DNA of 64,000 bases from Clarkia xantiana subsp. parviflora (GCA_036873135.1 JAPTYO010000005.1:8782166-8846165); one strand, 5' to 3'. Counted from the stretch's first letter, positions 10,071-21,374 are shown. Program-made: numbers and translations. Notes: generated by a model from the letters alone, not told the origin.

Positions 10071-12479
10071 TGATGTACATTTCTTTGAAACGAATTATAA
10101 AAATATTAGGTTTTTCCTTTAAGAAAAATATACTGTTTCATTTTATTTTTTAGTGTTTTTTTTATGAAATCCTATATAAAATTATTATAATTTTTTTTAA
10201 TTACATTTATGCATTTTTTACTTTCTTAAAAATTAAAATAAACTAAGCAATGCAATTTAAAGATAAAGTTGGAATAATCATAAATTATGGTTGGCGTACA
10301 AAACTTCAATCTTTTATTATTATTAACACTGTGTATGAGTGTCTATATTCAAATTCTAGTGATGTTAATTGAAATCTACCATGAAAGGCCGAGATGGTCC
10401 GGCTGAAGCCTGTAGTATGTAGACCAAAGTGAGGTTATAACTGCTGTTGCCAAGCTAGCTTATGGTATGCGCCAAGCACTGTTTGGAAAATATTAAGTAT
10501 GTGTTGTATAAGAGTATTGAGTATAGGTGTGCCGATGTTTTTCACCCAGAAGTTTGAATTTATGTGACAGGTTGATAATATACATATCTTATTTTTAGCA
10601 AGGTATAAAGTCTTTTTCTGATTGACACTGTTGTACTAAGTCTCTTAAAATTAGTCTCAGCTTGTTCAGATTTAATTAGCTAGTACTAGTTGAAGAGCTT
10701 TCATAGTGCAATTGAGTATTAAATTGAATTCCACCATAGACATACATATATGTTTCACATTGGTGAATTATGAAACAGTTAGAACACCATAGAGTTGAAT
10801 CACTATACAAAGTGTTTTTTAGATCATTATGACTTGGTGAATGCGGAAATATAACCGTCGTAGTATGAAGAAATAGTTAAGCATGTATGTATGTTTGGAG
10901 AAAAGGCAATAAACCTAAGATCCTATTCTATATATGGGACTCACGTGAAGCTGTGTATTGAGACATACACTTACTTGAAGGCCCCCCTTTTGCTAGCTCA
11001 AAAGCCAACATTTTTCTCTATTCACACTTGAGATCTAGTCCCTATTGCCTATTGGAACCCACATCCTTATAGTCCACAGGTGATTTTTTTATTAATAATA
11101 GTAATACTAAATATTAATTAATTAATTAAATTCTATATTTTCAGTTTCATTGAGTACATATTTAGTTTCTATATATATATATGCACAAATCGTTATTTGC
11201 TAAAAAAAATTAATTTTTTTTTTGCCGAAAAATTCATGCATTTCATTCAAACAAAATACACAATACAATATTAAGACGTGATAAATTCCCTATCTTCCAC
11301 AAGTAAACATAAAAGAGAGAATGGGGATATCGATACCTAATCAGTATGACGATCTCTTTCTAATATATATAATAATAGGTAACTAAGTTTTCCACTATAA
11401 AAAAAAGTTTTCCACTCTTAATTAATTTGGTTTACAATCTAGATATCATTAGGCACTCTTTAAATATGTCAATCTAGATTTCGGACATGTCATTCGCACG
11501 GATAGTAATATGCAATTAGATATTTTCGTAATTTTGGAAATAAAAAAGATAATTTGATAAAAAAAAGTTAAGAAATTTAAAAGATACATATAACTAATAA
11601 ATTATTTTACCAAATGGTTACAGTGTCCAAAACTAACATATTTAATTGCAAAAATATATTTATTTCTTTATAAATTGTTTTTGTTACTTCTTTATATACT
11701 TTGCAAACTAAAGGTGTATCAAATTTATTTCCACAAATTAACTCAACATGTTCATTAGTTTGCAGTTTAGGTTCTAAATCTCCTAATTCTTTATTGACTT
11801 ATTTTTCATATTTTATGCATGTTGCTAATTTCACAAATAATTATGTTTTAAATTCATTTCATAAAAGAATAGACATTGTCAAGAAATCATCATAAAGCAT
11901 CACTTTGTTTTCCAATATACCTGGCCACCATGGACATTAAGTTCGAACCTATGGTCAAATTTGAATGATATTATTTCAACTAAGGGCTATGCTACAACCT
12001 GTGAAATTTCTTGTAAAATTTCCCTAGAAAGTGATATGGGGTCCCATCAAGATTTAATACATTTGTTCATTTACTTTCTCTTTCTTAATTTCTATTGAAA
12101 TTTCACAAAAAATTTCACATTTTAAAGATTTACTCTTCAACTAAATTTCCTTGGAAATGAAAGATAGAAACCATAAATAGAAAATTCATACAATTATGAT
12201 GATGGTTTGTTTTTTAGAGACATTTCACACTAGTTTTTTTTTTTTTTTTGGCCAATCACACTATTTTCTTTTATAGTTTTATATATATATATATTCATGT
12301 TAAAATGTGTCGGTAAAAAAAAATGTAACGGTTCGTGAGAACGGATATAGTAATTTGGAAGAAATCTAAAGTTCGTAGAGAATTACATGACAATACCAAA
12401 TTAACAAATCTAATAGAAATATTTTATTTGTAAAAAAAGAAACTAAAAATGTTAGTAAAAATATATAGATTATACATAC
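10071..12479. other. AT-rich intergenic stretch
   Basis: Roughly 2.4 kb with no supported gene. Only short chance ORFs are present (for example 11701-11895). It has poly-T/A runs and short TA repeats. The stretch acccacatccttatagtccacag near 11048 is not part of a recognisable feature. Confidence 0.5.
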
Positions 12480-12495
12480 AAATAGAATATATAGA
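12480..12495. repeat. Target-site duplication, left copy (16 bp)
   Basis: aaatagaatatataga is repeated exactly at 13885-13900, flanking the LINE-like element 12496-13884. The first few A residues of the right copy could belong to the element tail, so 13-16 bp are duplicated. Confidence 0.85.
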
Positions 12496-13884
12496 AACAC
12501 TCCATTGGCTTCCTCTTAGAGCACTATTCAGAAGCTCTCTACCTTATGAATAGCTTTGCCTCGGCTGGAGCAGATGACTCTCTATCGATCCAAAAACCGA
12601 AAGGAAGTCACTGCTCTTGCAAACTCTCTCGTCGGTCATGAGCATTGAGCAACTCTTCCTCCAGCACACGCCAAAGCACAAGCAAAAGCCAAAGCCGGAA
12701 GCCCCACCAGAGCGATGGCCTTGTTCAACCTCGCATTCATCCCACACTTTGACTTCGACACGCCAAATCGCGGAATCCACCCCACCCCTTCGCCTGCCGC
12801 GTCCCCCCTACACCCTCACCATCACCACCACCCCTGAGCCCGCACAAAGACCCACCCACCACCACCACAACCACCTCCACATGCTCCCACGCGCCCTCAC
12901 GCGCTTCCACGCGCTGCCACACGCGCCGCCTACGCGCCTCCACGCGCTGCCACACACGCCACCTACGCGCTGCCACGCGCTGGAACGCGCCGCCCAATTC
13001 CAAGACACGCGCCCACTTCAGTGGCGTGTGTATACCACGCACCGCCTTGCGCGTCGACACGCGCCTCCACGTGCCGCCACGGTCCACATCCACCCTCGAC
13101 ATGCTGTGCGCCGGTCGCCTACATCCCTCCACGCGCCATTGTGGATGCTGTTCACCGTTTTAAGCTCAAACTCGACTACATCTTGGCGGTACAACCCACT
13201 AACCTCCCCCACCTACCCCTTCCAACTGAACCCATGGTTTGTCAGAACCAACACTCCGTTCTCGGAATGAACCACATCATGATCTTTTACCCCTCGGGGT
13301 ATCCACGATACGTCCGCAGTCATATCTCTTTTCCTTTCTCCATGCGGAGAAGCTGAGCATTTCTGTGGCACCCCCGAAGTGCGCTAATCCTCCGCGGATG
13401 TTCCATAGGAAGGGGTGTTTCGGTAGACTGGTTTCATCCAGCCCCTACCACTCAGAAATCTCTGCACCGGTCATGCGGTCATCTTTGTTTGTTTATGGAG
13501 TTGTGTGTGTTTCCGATTCTATTGTGGGTCCTGTTTAGTATTGCTTGGTGTGCAGGTCCTCTGCTAGCTATGTCGCTCTTGAGGGTGATTCTTCTACCCT
13601 CCGAAGGGCTTCGGGTGCTGCTGCATCAGTGGATTTCCTCCTCATGAAGCTTCTATCCTTTGTCTGGGGTCATCTTTACCGTTAAGCTGATCCGGTGTTT
13701 TTGTTTTTTTACTATCGTTTTCATTTCTATTTCCTGCTCTGTTGTATTTACTTACGTTATTTTGTTAGTACCTGCTCTACTAGTTCGGGTCTTGAGTGTT
13801 AACCAATCCCCTCAGAGCAAGTATGCCCTGATTTGTACTGTCTAATCGTTCTTAATTCAATAAACTTCGGTTTTAATAAATAAA
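12496..13884 (+). mobile_element. Short LINE-like retroelement, copy 2, with 16-bp target duplication
   Basis: The element is 1389 bp, bounded by an exact 16-bp direct repeat (12480-12495 and 13885-13900). It ends in caataaacttcgg followed by an A-rich tail containing AATAAA-type signals. This is the signature of target-primed reverse transcription. It shares its 5' block, a central block and a 3' block with 8850-9930, and its first words with the LINE at 25.2 kb. The interior 12780-13130 is a CpG-rich degenerate repeat of cacgcgctgcc-like units. A 217-aa ORF (12617-13270) is low complexity and not conserved in copy 1, so I do not call a protein. It is either a non-autonomous LINE derivative or a chimeric retrocopy. 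Confidence 0.75.
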
Positions 13885-13900
13885 AAATAGAATATATAGA

Positions 13901-14908
13901 TATATTCCTTCATCCATTCTGTTAGGCAAAATTAACACCAGCTGAATAATCAAATTATGCAGTTGAGGAAAACAAAATATAATTAATGCACTTTATAATA
14001 TAACTTTGGAGAATAAATTATAGAAAGTCTCTCACAACCTCTAAATTCTGAAGCAACGATCTTCGGATATCTTCTTATTTGAATGCAGTTGTCTGTCATA
14101 TACACATCCAACATTTCTTCATCTCTTACTGGCCCACCTCCTTTTGCACTAGTCCATTCCTTCTTTCTTAATTTATAACACTCTGAAGTCTTTATCACTT
14201 TCTCCCCCTTATATGAGCATCCATTCCATATGCACTAAACATATTTGAGCAAACAAAAATATGCATTATATCCGCTCTTTGCGTTATAAAATTTATCCAA
14301 GTTATCGTTATATAAAGTTAAGCTAATCATAAGTATAAAAATATTATATTTAAAAACAATCACTTTCTAATCATATATTATATTTCAATAAGATTAATTT
14401 TACCTCAAAATGAATGTGATAAGTTTATCAATAAGCTTTTAATTAATATTTTTCAACTTAATATTTTTAAGAGAAATAATATCTAATAGGTATATTGCTT
14501 AAAATCCTAATACATAATATTTGGATTTTTTATAACATAAATGTATATAAAACAAATAATAATTCTCTACTAATTAATTTCATTCACTAGTTAAATATAT
14601 ACTTTTTATTTATTTATTATAATTTACTTATAACTACATAATCTTTTTTTAATGAATCTTATCTACTTTTACTAGTTGAATTGTTTCTCTCATTAGTCAT
14701 TCCCCTTCGTTTTTCCTACTTTTTTTTAAAATAAAAAATTTATAAAGCAAAAAAAAGTTATAAATTTAGTGTAGTTTTCGAAAGTAATTTGTTAGGGTTG
14801 GATACAAAACTTGCACTTTTCTATTAATTAGCGTATAATGTTTAATATTACCGATTTGTAAATCTAATGGTTTCTCAAATTGAAGGAGTTTTGACATGAT
14901 TCTAATTA
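13901..14908. other. AT-rich stretch with one unassigned short ORF
   Basis: A 71-codon minus-strand ORF (13983-14198) has non-random composition, including SECYKLRKKEW and VRDEEMLDVYMTDNC, and stays open further upstream. I recognise no family, and see no promoter or splice partner I would trust. The remainder is AT-rich with no feature. Confidence 0.3.
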
Positions 14909-14931
14909 GGGGGGGGGGGGGGGGGGGGGGG
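14909..14931. repeat. Poly-G run of 23
   Basis: 23 consecutive G residues at the left edge of the MITE-like sequence. Length in the real genome is uncertain, because homopolymers of this size are error-prone in sequencing. Confidence 0.9.
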
Positions 14932-15420
14932 TTGGATGCATGAAATGTGGGATGTAATCTCATATTACGTCCCACATTTTGTTGTTTGGTTTGCCAAACG
15001 ACGTAATATGCATTGTAATGTCCATTATAATATGATTACGTCCAAACTCCATTCAATGTAAAGTGAGATTACATCAAAAAACTGGATATAATTTTGTAAG
15101 ATTACGTCTAACATTACAGAGTGTTATTATTTTATTATTATTATATATTAAATAGATAAAATATTTTGTGTTATCTTTATAGTTTATTATGATAATAATA
15201 TTGTTATTATTATTAGCTTTTTATTTTTTTTTATATACTTCATAAATCATTATTATAATAAATAATAATGCACATGATGTTCGTATAAAATGATATTGCA
15301 TTTTTCTATGAAATTATCTTATATAACTATATAAAATGTTTTAATTAATAGAATTTTAGTAGTTATTGCGTATTGAGTTATTTCTCTTTAGAATTCATAA
15401 ATGACTACAGTATTAACCAC

Positions 15421-16050
15421 CAGTGGCGGATCTAGGGTCTCAATAATGTGGATACGCTATGCAGAAGAAAAAAATGTGAAGATTTTACATATTTTGTAAC
15501 AAAATTATGTAAAATATATAAAATTTATTTTTTAAAAAAATTGGTACTAACATGTTTTAAAATATACATTTTTCAAAACGGTGATAATTGATACTTTCTT
15601 CAATTATTTATCCAAAATTGTCGTTAAATATATTTCAAATGTACACAGTACTTTTCTAAGTATCAGAAGTAAACCATATTTGCTTATACAAATGTTACAA
15701 TTGAATCAAATCTGACCAGTACCAATTGTGGATGAGTTTAGTTTTAATCGAGTTATGACACTATTGTTACACTAATATAATTTATTTAGTTTTGATGTTG
15801 ATATTTAGAAAAGTATTCTTTTACTTTGCAAATTTAAAATGTATTTGATGACAATTTTGGACAGAATAACAGGGTCTTAGTGTCTTGTATAAAATAATTT
15901 GGGTCTTACACTCAAATAATGGGGATCTTACATTTAAACAGTGAGGATTATGATATATTTTTCATCAGAAATAAACTTAGGGTACCACTAAAAATACTCG
16001 ATAATGTGTTTACGTTCGTAACCACATTATTACATATCCATCCGCCATTG
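15421..16050. mobile_element. hAT-superfamily MITE with exact 8-bp target duplication
   Basis: Flanked by the 8-bp direct repeat ttaaccac (15413-15420 and 16051-16058). The terminal inverted repeats are cagtggcggat on the left and, reverse-complemented, caatggcggat on the right. An 8-bp duplication and CA(G/A)TGG termini identify hAT. The 630-bp interior is AT-rich and non-coding, so it depends on a transposase elsewhere. Confidence 0.9.
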
Positions 16051-16457
16051 TTAACCACACACATAATATTTAAGAAGTTAGTTGTTGTCAAACTATATAT
16101 ATATATATATTTAAATCTTATTATATTAAGATATTATACTCTCATGTAGATTAATATAATAATAATAAAGTCACATTATAATGCACATTATAACACATAG
16201 CAAACATTGTAATATAACATTACGTTTCACAATACAGCACAACCAAACAAAAATTACATTATGTAGCTAACATTATTTGTAATCTCAAATTTGAAATAAT
16301 TTCACATTACCAAACGCCACTAAGGGAAATTAGATCATAGGGGTTGTTTCAACGAGACAGTGAGGTTTTGGAGTTAGAGCAAGTAAGCTAGCTAGCTTTT
16401 TACATTGTTTTCTCTATCTCTTAGTTATGTGTTTAGACTGGAGGAGTTTCTCTCTGC

Positions 16458-16466
16458 TATAAATTA
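16458..16466 (+). promoter_or_regulatory. TATA box of the PRE-like gene
   Basis: tataaatta lies 216 bp upstream of the start codon and is followed by a pyrimidine-rich leader (cttcttcatatcttcc..., ctcctctctctccag), a normal plant 5' UTR. Confidence 0.65.
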
Positions 16467-16568
16467 AGTCCAGACCGCTGCTTCTTCATATCTTCCATAT
16501 CTTCAGATTCTCCTCTCTCTCCAGCCCCTTAGCTAGTTTCAAGAGTCATTTTCAGAGCGGCTTATCTA

Positions 16569-16573
<5 letters not shown>

Positions 16574-16624
<51 letters not shown>
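16574..16624. repeat. TA microsatellite in the 5' leader of the PRE-like gene
   Basis: About 51 bp of uninterrupted TA between the TATA box and the start codon. A second, shorter TA run (16659-16675) reaches the start codon itself. Confidence 0.95.
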
Positions 16625-16625
<1 letters not shown>

Positions 16626-16673
16626 TTTCTCTTCTTCTTATATAATCTGTACCATATCTATATATATATATAT

Positions 16674-16799
16674 ATGTCGAACAGAAGATCAAGGCAGTCT
16701 TCATCAAGCTCTTCGAGGATCAGTGATGACCAAATTAACGACCTCATCTCTAAGCTACGTCATTTCCTTCCCGAGATTCGCGAAACACGACGCTCTAAC

Positions 16800-16892
<93 letters not shown>

Positions 16893-17347
16893 GTAACCTT
16901 TCTATTATATATATTAATATTGTGTTGCACTTTTACACCTCAACCTTCCTTATAATCTAAATGCATGCAGCTATATATATATATAGGAAAAGTCTACGTG
17001 TACATAGAATTAATGGAAATATATAATATTTACAAACATTTCTCAACATATAGGTACGAGTGAATCAACTAGCTAGATTGAATTGATTAATGTAATTAGT
17101 GGGTGAGATAATTAATTAGGTACGTACGGGATCAATTTATATTTATATATATTAATAAATAAATATATGGTGGATAATATATATGTAGGTATCGGCTTCA
17201 AAGGTGCTGCAGGAGACGTGCAACTATATAATGAAGTTGAACAGAGAGGTAGACGACCTCAGTGTGAGACTGTCCCAACTATTGTCCACTATTGATGCTG
17301 ATAGTCCTGAAGCTGCCATTGTTAGAAGCTTGATTACAAACCAATAA
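16674..17347 (+). CDS. PRE: PRE/ILI-type atypical (non-DNA-binding) HLH protein, two exons
   Basis: Exon 1 is 16674-16802 (43 codons), the intron 16803-17188 (gt...ag) and exon 2 17189-17347 (52 codons plus stop), giving a 95-residue protein. The start [20 protein letters not shown], the helix-loop-helix ([12 protein letters not shown]...[19 protein letters not shown]) and the end ([12 protein letters not shown]) match the paclobutrazol-resistance (PRE), BANQUO and rice ILI family, which are about 92-95 residues long. The intron sits where this family has it, within the loop. The basic region lacks the E-box contact residues, so family members act by sequestering DNA-binding bHLH or IBH1-type partners in the nucleus, promoting cell elongation downstream of gibberellin, brassinosteroid and light. 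The reading frame is intact. Which PRE paralogue it is cannot be decided here. Confidence 0.92.
16804..16880. repeat. TA microsatellite at the 5' end of the PRE-like intron
   Basis: 77 bp of uninterrupted TA begin one base after the exon and form the 5' splice donor itself (aag/gtatat). gtat repeats follow. The array makes up a fifth of the 386-bp intron. Confidence 0.95.
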
Positions 17348-18064
17348 TCAATTTTTATTATTATTATTATAATCTGTCTGTCTTTTACGCACGGCATTAT
17401 TATTATATATATTATATTGCAGTTTGTGCCATCCCTTTTTAGTTTATCTCTAGCAAGCTAGGGTTTAATTAATTTGGTCATCTATTATCAGATCAAACAG
17501 TAGTACGTAGTTTAGTTAAGAGTAAGACTGTATTGTATGTACGATTCGAGGTGATGTATAATAAGATTTATCATTGTATTTATCCCTATTCGCACTACTA
17601 TATATGTATGTATGTACGTATATATGTTGACTACTTGACTTTATTTTCAACTTGCTTTAAACTTACTTTATTAGTGTGTTCACTAGCTAATTTACCAAAA
17701 CTTGATTTGAACTTTTGGCCAAAAAAAAAATAGTAAATTGATTTGACTTTGTTAGTTATTTCCAGTATTCAACGCTGATAGGTTTTGTTTTGTTTTTGCT
17801 TTTTTTTTTTTCTTCATAATATTTGATTCATCATTCTACGTTATTGACGTTCAATTGAAGTATCCACGGCAGGCATGCAGAAGATAATGGCCTGCCCTCT
17901 CTCTCCAAATACACATTATTGATGGATGTCTTATGTTGTTTCTCCTTTCTCAGCACGTTTCTAAAACATTAATTAGTACATGTTCTTTGCTTATTTTGAC
18001 CAGTTTGACCTCTAATTAATAATACTGTACGGTACACTCATTGATTCAACCATTCTAATTCTAA
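17348..18064. other. 3' flank of the PRE-like gene, AT-rich
   Basis: No coding region seen. It includes the probable 3' UTR of the PRE-like gene (first few hundred bases), short gtat repeats near 17604, and a T run near 17800. Confidence 0.5.
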
Positions 18065-18082
18065 GTTGTTATGTTTGCTATT

Positions 18083-18155
18083 ACTTGGATAACTTCGGGC
18101 TTCCTTCCCACGAACTGTTTCCACTTGGATAACTTCGGGCTTCCTTCCCACGAAC
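18083..18155. repeat. 33-bp direct repeat, period 40
   Basis: Two exact copies (18083-18115 and 18123-18155) containing ggataacttcgggcttcc and cccacgaac. On the minus strand the unit contains cgttcgtgggaagg, at the LTR/leader edge where the primer site is expected, so this may be a duplicated LTR-leader junction. Confidence 0.85.
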
Positions 18156-18640
18156 GGGCTCTGGATGTGTGCATAGGAACGGGTATCTGTCTGTATGCTG
18201 CGAACCTTGTGACACGATCCTCGAACCAATCTTCAACTTCCCGACTTTTGACCTCTCGAACTCCGGGTCCTGCACAAGGGGCAGTAACCAGCGTGGAAGA
18301 GGGGGGAATGCTGGTTGGGCCCTCTCCGACGCTCAAGTTATAATCTTTAGAGAGAGAAAGCCTTTTAGAGAGAAGTCAGAGCTCCAAAAGCCAGAATGAG
18401 AGAATTGTCTAAAATGGAAAACCTAGGTCCCAATTTATAGGAAACCAAAGGATCATGCCCGGTTTTGTATGGTTTGATGCCGGTGTAAAGGAAAACGTAT
18501 ACCGTCATCAAGGGGGGCTATGCGCACACTGACTTCTCGTACTTGGCAAAATAATCGGGATACGTGCGCGGAGCATGTCGGTAATCCGGACCTACCCGGA
18601 TTGTCTAGCAATCCGGACCGGTAGACTTTGTTCTAACTTT
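18156..18640 (-). repeat. Probable gypsy LTR, minus orientation
   Basis: On the minus strand it has a TATA box (complement of 18432-18439), a start region rich in ctct, the phrase gcgtcggagaggg and then a downstream block ending at the 33-bp repeat. The same layout is seen in the LTRs at 6692-7363 and 37735-38369. The ends are not defined by clear TG...CA termini. Confidence 0.5.
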
Positions 18641-18726
18641 TTTGCATTCCTGTTGTAAGCGTATGCTTTGTTGTTGTTGTTGTTGATCATGATCGTCTTG
18701 TTTGTTGTACTTAGGCTATTTCAAGG

Positions 18727-19297
18727 ATGATGAGCATGTCTTCCTTTGTGTTGGAGCTTGTGAGTGAGAGGAGGGATGCTATCAAGAAGAGCAATACAGT
18801 CTCTCGCGAGCTTGCACAGTCCGAGGAGGAAGTGCAGAATTTGAACTCCAAGGTTGCTGATATTGATACGCGCATTGCTAATCGTCGCGTCCATGTTGAA
18901 CAACTTGAGGCCGAGATTGCTGCTATCAAGCAGCAAATTGCAGAGAACAACAGTGTTCATGATGTCGCGCTTGCTTCTGTTCGTGATGAGGCACATAGAG
19001 CGGGTGTTGAGTAGGGACTCGCTGAATATCCTAGTACCCCTGCCCATTCTGCTGCCGTCCTTGCTGCTGCTAAAGCGGATCTTGCACCTTTCATTGATGA
19101 GTTTGCGAAAGATTATATTGGCAGAGTTTAGATGCTAGCTCCTAGTTTCCCTTTTGACAAGCTAGGTCCTTATTCTAACCATATTGCAGATTGGCAACGT
19201 AAGGCAGCTGAAGCGGCTTCTATTGCTTTGACCTTTGGATATGATAATACTGATGTTGAACTTGGTGTTGATTTCCTGGACATGTTGTCTTAGTCCT
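18727..19297 (+). pseudogene. Coiled-coil fragment of a gypsy antisense ORF
   Basis: An open frame from 18727 to 19014 encodes 95 residues with strong heptad character (REL..SEEEVQNLNSKVADI, then VHVEQLEAEIAAIKQQIAEN). The same frame continues after a stop at 19012-19014 with plausible protein and further stops at 19129 and 19291. An ag just before gctatttcaagg at about 18714 could be an exon start. It resembles the C-terminal coiled coil of the Transposase_28-type ORF in composition. A non-TE coiled-coil gene remnant is a less likely alternative. Confidence 0.45.
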
Positions 19298-19976
19298 TTG
19301 GAGATGATGATATGTTTGAGGCTTTTGTCCAAACATTTATTTGTGCGTTTGCTTGTATGGTACTTCGTCTTTTGGACCTGTTTTTCAATAATAATAATCA
19401 TGTGATAACTTGTTAGTAATGTTTCATTACCTTGAGCTATCTTTATTGTCTGCATGTGTTGGACTTGAATGTTAGGATTGAATTCCTGGTCATGACGCAT
19501 AGAACATCCCATGTTGCGAGTGTAATATAATAGATAGTAATGTATTTGGCACTGGCACTTGGCACTTGGCACTTGGCACTGACACTTGACATATAGCATT
19601 ATTGTCTTGACAAAGCAAGCCTTTAGTTTATACCGTCTCTTAGTTCCACTCTAAGGCGACGTTGTTGCAAGATACTTCTTGCTTATTTTGATGTTTTTGC
19701 GTTATATGCTAAAGAGCGAGATAACGTTATACAAGACTCGACTTGTAAGTTTAATGTTTGTACAAGGTTTGCTTTTAAAAGTGTATAACATGAAGCTAAT
19801 CCTTTTTCAGGCCTAAGTCTTCATGGTGTATGAACCCTTAAGAGAGTATACATATTTTAGTGTGTGGGGTTATCGTCTATTAAGAGGATTTCCGCCACGG
19901 TGGGGTGATCAGTCCCATAATGTATTTGCTGCATCATGTTTTTATTCAGGGAATGGCTATGAACATGAGGATTTGC

Positions 19977-20120
19977 CCGGAGGTTTTCACAACATGTCAT
20001 TTTTTAGAAGTAAACATGGGGTTTGCCTTTTGAAAAGGATGTCGCAACATGTTACTTTTGATAGATGTGAACATGGGTATCGTCCTTACGAGGAGGATAT
20101 TGCACCATGTCACTTTTTAG
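19977..20120. repeat. Imperfect tandem repeat, unit about 55 bp
   Basis: Two to three units share the words gaacatggg, gaggat and catgt(c/t)actttt. A 100-aa ORF (19823-20125) spans them, but its protein is repetitive and of no recognised family. Confidence 0.6.
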
Positions 20121-20382
20121 AATAGGTTTTGGTTTTCTTCCAAGGCATTGCATGTTGTTTTGTTTCTTGATGTTAGTCCATAGTAGAATGCATAATGTAG
20201 AGATGTACCTACGAAAGTAAATTGACCATCATTAGATACTTGTTGTGTTTACAATAGTTTTGTAGGAAGGCGTCTATTGACCGCTTCTTCCGAAATATTT
20301 CTAAGTACAAAAGCATGATCTGCACTTATATTCCTAAAGGTGTATTGAAAAAGATAGATTGGAAGTGGAAAGTCTATCTCCC

Positions 20383-20805
20383 TCAAATATGTCTTGGCGG
20401 CTGACGGGCACTGTTGTTTGCAACATAGCTTCCCAAAGCTCCATGTGCAATGAACTCTTCGATCTCCATCCTCAAAGTCAAACAGCCATTGGTATTGTGC
20501 CCCCAAGTTTGGTGATATCGGAACCAATCTTCAATATCCCTGCCTAAGAAGGCGGTCTCCGGCTCAAGTGGTCTTGGAAGCTTGTTTTCCAGAAGCTTGA
20601 TGTATATCTCTTCCACCTCCGTGTTTAAGGGAGTGAAGATGTCGGCGTACTCCATACTTGAGCCTTCTGATTTCCTTGAAGTTTGAGCTTCTATACTTGC
20701 GTTGAGAGGTGTGCCCCATCTCAATTCACGTTCACCATATGAGCTGTGGACATGTAAATAGATGGATCTTACCAGACTGCGACTTTGGGGTTGCGCAGCA
20801 TACAC
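20383..20805 (-). pseudogene. Gypsy gag fragment (zinc-knuckle-like end)
   Basis: The 140-residue minus-strand frame contains DWFRYHQTWGHNTNGCLTLR followed by MEIEEFIAHGALG. This is the degenerate C-terminal motif of plant gypsy gag (typically CxxHxxxGHxTxxCxxLKxxIExLIxxG) with the first cysteine replaced by phenylalanine. The N-terminal gag and all of pol are missing. Confidence 0.6.
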
Positions 20806-21374
20806 GCATCAGAACGACAGCCGATTCGGCAAGTTGGGACTAGAGGATTGAAAAGTGTCTTTATAAGATACTCCAAAAAATCTAAGGGATACGTGTTTGT
20901 GGCGGCTCAATAAAATGGTGGTATGGTCGAACATGAGTCGAGGGATGTTACATTCCCTGATGATGAGTTTCCTAAGCTTGGTGATATCAACACGAAAGAA
21001 GTTTTAAAAGAACTTGAACAAGATGACGATAATCAGGTCCTACTTCGAGTGGGAGATTTGAGGAAGCAACTACTGTGAATGATATGGTAAACGAGAATGA
21101 GAACATTTTCATAGTAAATCCAGTGGGATGAGTCAATCCAACCATACAGATCATAGTTGCTCTTGGTGCGAATCAAGTAGTACCTGATAATCCAGTTGCT
21201 GAACCGTTGGATGAGAATCCTATAATTCCTCAACTACCTGCTAGCAAAAGTCGGAGTGGGACAACCAACTTGGTTACTAGTCCGAGTAACCATGGAATTC
21301 ATCTCGGTGGTAGAATCCCGTGACCAATAGGTCGTCTAAGAAAGGTTGTAGGAGAAGAAGATTCCACTAACGCC

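Larger units (their letters stand above)
14909..16330. mobile_element. Decayed MITE-like element with inverted ends, containing a nested hAT MITE
   Basis: The left 150 bp (after a G run) and the reverse complement of the right 170 bp (about 16160-16330) share an ordered set of words: gagattaca/taatctca, ttgtttggtt, acgtaat, attacaatg and cattataat. This is the look of a Harbinger- or hAT-type MITE. Exact ends and target duplication are not clear. The middle is occupied by the 630-bp hAT element at 15421-16050 and AT-rich sequence. Confidence 0.45.
18065..20805 (-). mobile_element. Internally deleted minus-strand gypsy element (LTR, antisense ORF scrap, gag scrap)
   Basis: Reading on the minus strand from right to left: a gag fragment (20383-20805), a spacer with repeats, a coiled-coil ORF on the opposite strand (18727-19297), and an LTR with promoter (about 18155-18640). 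The coiled-coil ORF antisense to gag and next to the LTR is the same arrangement as in the element at 1-7363. Protease, RT, RNase H and integrase are absent. The right edge is cut by copia copy A. Confidence 0.5.

Noticed and set aside
12617..13270. 217-codon plus-strand ORF, with a 131-codon ORF opposite
   Set aside because: Encodes a repeat of His, Pro, Arg and Ala from a CpG repeat. Frame not conserved in copy 1. No known domain.
13983..14198. 71-codon minus-strand ORF
   Set aside because: Composition is protein-like but there is no recognisable domain, promoter or splice context, so not called as a gene.
16674..16955. 93-codon ORF reading through the TA array of the PRE-like gene
   Set aside because: The Tyr-Ile run is the intron translated. 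The donor at 16803 and the conserved exon 2 at 17189 give a full PRE-family protein.
19823..20125. 100-codon plus-strand ORF
   Set aside because: Repetitive peptide from an imperfect tandem repeat, with no family recognised. Kept only as a repeat.
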